6,161 nt of DNA. Source: an uncultured Flammeovirgaceae bacterium (GTDB lineage: Bacteria > Bacteroidota > Bacteroidia > Cytophagales > Cyclobacteriaceae). Under the pieces are notes generated by a model. The model saw only the letters and a list, made by a program, of their open reading frames with translations, searched no databases and was not told the DNA's origin. How positions within the stretch are numbered: position 1 is the first letter of the stretch; every line of letters starts with the position of its first letter. The DNA is taken from NCBI GenBank assembly GCA_946480685.1, contig CAMLLI010000289.1, positions 1-6,161 of the forward strand. Reading direction: 5' to 3'. Made by a program: the position numbers and the translations under genes. Shown here piece by piece: positions 4,936-6,161 of the stretch.

Positions 4936-6161
4936 TTATTCATCTTTGAGACACTTTGCCGGATTAACACGTGCTGCCTTGATGGCTTGTGTACCCACGG
5001 TGGCCCATGCCGTTAGCAATGCCAGCAAACCACCCAGTGCAAAGTACCACCATGTCAAAGGAATGCGATACGCGAAGCTGCCCAGCCAGTATGTAATTAA
5101 CAGGTAGCTTGCCGGTATAGCAATGACAACCGCCAGCAGCACCATCCTGGTAAAATCACCTGACAGCAGGAAGATAATACCCATCTCACTTGAGCCGAGC
5201 ACTTTGCGTATACCGATTTCTTTCAGCCTGCGCTCGGCCGTAAAGGCTGCAAGACCGAACAACCCGAGACATGATATAAAAATAGCAAGCACGGCAAAGT
5301 ATTTTGAAAGTATAGCTACGCGCTGCTCGGCAGCGTACTGTGCCTGGTATTCGGCATCGAGAAATGTATACTCGAAAATAAAACCGGGATTAAACTTGAG
5401 ATATAGTTTCTGTATTTGCTCCAGCGCATCCTTTTCACGACCAGCCGCCAGGCGTGTCATTACAATATGGGTGTCTTGTGGAGCGAGACGGAAGAACACC
5501 GGTTTTAAATTTTCATGCAGCGATTCGTAGTGAAAGTCTTTTACCACACCAACAATCTGCAGATCTTCTCCCCACAACTTAACTGTTTTACCAATCGGAT
5601 CTTTCAGCCCCATAAAAGCAATAGCCTTCTCGTTGAAAATGATCCTGGCACTATCGCTTCCGAACTGCTTCGAGAACATACGTCCTTCCGCCATCTTCAG
5701 ATCCATCATCTCCATCACATCATAGTTCACGGTAAAATTTTCAAACTCGGTAGCATCCTCCGGATCTTTACCTTCCCACTGCACGCCATACGTGCCACTC
5801 ATGTGCCCGGTAAAATCATGATTAAGCGTAGAAGCTCCGGCAACACCGGGTATATTTCGCAGTTCAGCCAGGAAGCTTTCGAGTGTTCCGGTATCCCACA
5901 GTTTACCTTCGCGTCCAAAATATAGTATATTATCCTTGTTATAGCCCAGGTTGCTGGACTGCACATACGTTATTTGTTTATATACCACCAGCACTGACAC
6001 AATAAAGATTACCGAAAGCGCAAACTGAAAAACAACGAGCCCCTTGCGCGCCCACAATTCACCTACAGCTGTATTGATCCTGCCTTTTAATACCGTAGCC
6101 GGATTGAACCCCGAAAGATATAGGGCAGGGTAACTACCTGCTATAATTCCGGTGAAGAGAG
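4936..6161 (-). CDS. ABC transporter permease, FtsX/MacB type, C-terminal part (cut by window edge)
   Basis: This is an inner-membrane protein related to MacB and FtsX permeases, which use a separate ATPase to drive efflux or conformational work across the periplasm. The frame is open to base 6161, giving 408 visible codons. The first visible residues, TGIIAGSYPALYLSGFNPATVLKG, are the end of a first FtsX domain, so the start is well outside the window. Numbering from the right edge, a membrane helix follows at about 40-60 (GLVVFQFALSVIFIVSVLVVY), then a MacB-like periplasmic core at about 65-283. This core includes EGRMFSKQFGSD, FNEKAIAFMGLKDPIGK and IVGVVKDFHYESL. The C-terminal FtsX domain has helices near 286-308, 337-358 and 371-391 and the conserved AERRLKEIGIRKVLGSS. 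Full-length relatives have about 780-800 residues with two FtsX units. The substrate is unknown. Downstream, a hairpin separates it from the reductase operon. Confidence 0.93.
   Translation of the reverse strand, partial: LFTGIIAGSYPALYLSGFNPATVLKGRINTAVGELWARKGLVVFQFALSVIFIVSVLVVYKQITYVQSSNLGYNKDNILYFGREGKLWDTGTLESFLAELRNIPGVAGASTLNHDFTGHMSGTYGVQWEGKDPEDATEFENFTVNYDVMEMMDLKMAEGRMFSKQFGSDSARIIFNEKAIAFMGLKDPIGKTVKLWGEDLQIVGVVKDFHYESLHENLKPVFFRLAPQDTHIVMTRLAAGREKDALEQIQKLYLKFNPGFIFEYTFLDAEYQAQYAAEQRVAILSKYFAVLAIFISCLGLFGLAAFTAERRLKEIGIRKVLGSSEMGIIFLLSGDFTRMVLLAVVIAIPASYLLITYWLGSFAYRIPLTWWYFALGGLLALLTAWATVGTQAIKAARVNPAKCLKDE

Noticed and set aside
5515..5925. Plus-strand open frame inside the permease gene
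   Set aside because: It lies fully antisense to the conserved MacB-like periplasmic domain and has no family features.
1..6161. A defence system, prophage or transposon
   Set aside because: No nuclease, integrase, transposase, phage gene, terminal repeat or tRNA-linked site was seen; all long frames belong to common transporter, regulator or metabolic families.

Overview
The window looks like chromosomal DNA of a free-living member of the Bacteroidota, probably Cytophagales or Chitinophagales. Four things point there. The ECF sigma factor is of the FecI-like type expanded in this phylum. The large MacB/FtsX-type permease has the phylum's usual motifs. Start codons lack Shine-Dalgarno sequences. 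Two intergenic regions carry good matches to the Bacteroidota promoter (TTTG, about 18 bp, TAnnTTTG). Exact taxonomy cannot be fixed from this sequence alone.

Layout, left to right. A UMF1-family MFS transporter (minus strand) runs off the left edge. Upstream of it, also on minus, is a LacI-family repressor. A 151-bp divergent region with a GC-rich inverted repeat separates the repressor from a plus-strand ECF sigma factor. The sigma gene is followed by its likely partner, a 78-residue protein resembling only the cytoplasmic N-terminus of a FecR-type anti-sigma factor, with its own promoter-like sequence. A heptanucleotide tandem repeat lies at the convergent junction and supplies the last codons and the stop of the next gene. 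That gene, on minus, encodes an exported ThuA-like protein. It sits 10 bp downstream of an aldo/keto reductase gene, and the two form a probable operon. Directly before the reductase start codon is a 67-nt sequence that can fold into one long three-tier hairpin. The right end holds the C-terminal part of an ABC-type FtsX/MacB permease (minus strand) whose reading frame continues out of the window.

How the parts may work together. The LacI repressor and adjacent transporter suggest control of uptake or efflux of a small molecule. The AKR-ThuA pair suggests redox processing of a sugar or sugar-like compound, with ThuA in the periplasm. The sigma/mini-anti-sigma pair is an isolated regulatory module without the usual SusC/SusD genes beside it. 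No direct link between these modules is visible; the window is mostly ordinary core and accessory metabolism. The least explained items are the structured leader before the reductase, the membrane-anchor-less anti-sigma-like protein, the heptad repeat and a strong excess of the tetranucleotide TATA throughout. No RNA gene, insertion sequence, CRISPR array or defence system was recognised.
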